6,663 nt of DNA from the NCBI GenBank assembly GCA_023456105.1, contig JAEYAO010000096.1, positions 1 through 6,663 of the forward strand. The letters run 5' to 3'. Below, piece by piece: positions 6,539 through 6,663 of this stretch. Source of the stretch: Pseudomonadota bacterium. GTDB taxonomy: Bacteria > Pseudomonadota > Alphaproteobacteria > Caulobacterales > Caulobacteraceae. Positions within the stretch are counted from its first letter, which is position 1. Each line of letters starts with the position of its first letter. A program made the position numbers and the translations under genes. A model generated the notes under the pieces. The model was given only the letters and a program-made list of their open reading frames with translations, was not told where the DNA came from and searched no databases.

Positions 6539-6663
6539 TGACGTGACCCCCGTTTCTCATCCAGCCATAACGAGAGTCCTTTGGTGATCTGAGCTGGGGT
6601 TGTCGGGGTTGGCAAGAGGCCGGTCAGCGCAGCCCCCAACCAGCGCAGCGGACCGGCCGATCT
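6539..6663. mobile_element. Possible terminus of a second IS-like element at the right edge
   Basis: From 6539 the plus strand begins TGACGTGACCCCCGT. This has the same TGA, short spacer, CCCCGT layout as the outward-read end of the IS3-type terminus at the left of the window (TGATCTTCCCCCGT). The following sequence has no supported gene but holds a stem-forming repeat at 6618-6658. That would suit the non-coding margin of an insertion sequence whose body lies to the right. The match is short and I could not identify the element. Confidence 0.25.
6618..6658. repeat. 8-bp inverted repeat enclosing a direct repeat
   Basis: GGCCGGTC (6618-6625) and GACCGGCC (6651-6658) are perfect inverted copies 25 bases apart. 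CAGCGCAG occurs twice within or overlapping the loop (6625-6632 and 6641-6648). It can form a stem-loop but lacks the T-run of an intrinsic terminator on either strand. It may belong to a mobile-element margin. Confidence 0.45.

Noticed and set aside
6453..6560. Small minus-strand ORF (35 codons) before the giant gene, considered as a leader peptide
   Set aside because: No Shine-Dalgarno site, no regulatory pattern such as repeated codons plus an attenuator, and no known family.
6618..6658. Intrinsic terminator
   Set aside because: The 25-base loop is long and no T-run follows the stem on either strand.

Overview
The window is GC-rich, with strongly G/C-biased third codon positions. A tRNA-Val(GAC)-like fragment and the general style of the genes suggest a high-GC proteobacterium, most likely an alphaproteobacterium. 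This is an inference from composition and gene style, not from a marker gene.

Layout from left to right. Positions 1-126 are the right end of an IS3-family insertion sequence: the last 31 residues of its transposase, then a terminus. Positions 127-384 hold no confident gene. At 385-430, on the minus strand, lies the 3' half of a tRNA-Val(GAC) gene, running from the anticodon loop to the encoded CCA, with no matching 5' half. This is the usual scar (att site) of an element integrated into a tRNA gene. From its polarity, the original chromosome would lie to the left and the integrated island to the right. Positions 435-694 carry no gene I can support. At 695-850, on the plus strand, is a short remnant resembling an LprI/DUF1311 (lysozyme-inhibitor-like) protein. 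The resemblance stops at the 3' end of the next gene.

Positions 837-6440 (minus strand) hold one very large gene of 1867 codons that fills 84% of the window. Its product has an N-terminal sacsin/Hsp90-type GHKL ATPase domain, about 1200 residues without a clear domain, a charged helix, a Gly/Arg-rich linker, and a C-terminal DUF3883 (NO VEIN C-terminal) domain with an intact PD-(D/E)XK-like core. The general layout recalls the plant protein NO VEIN. In bacteria such ATPase-nuclease-like giants are plausible single-gene defence systems, and its place inside a tRNA-bounded island fits that. The function is inferred, not shown.

Positions 6441-6663 hold the ribosome-binding site and leader of the large gene, then a stretch from about 6539 that may be the end of a second mobile element. 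No partner gene (methyltransferase, helicase, toxin or integrase) is visible, so the large gene either acts alone or has partners outside the window.
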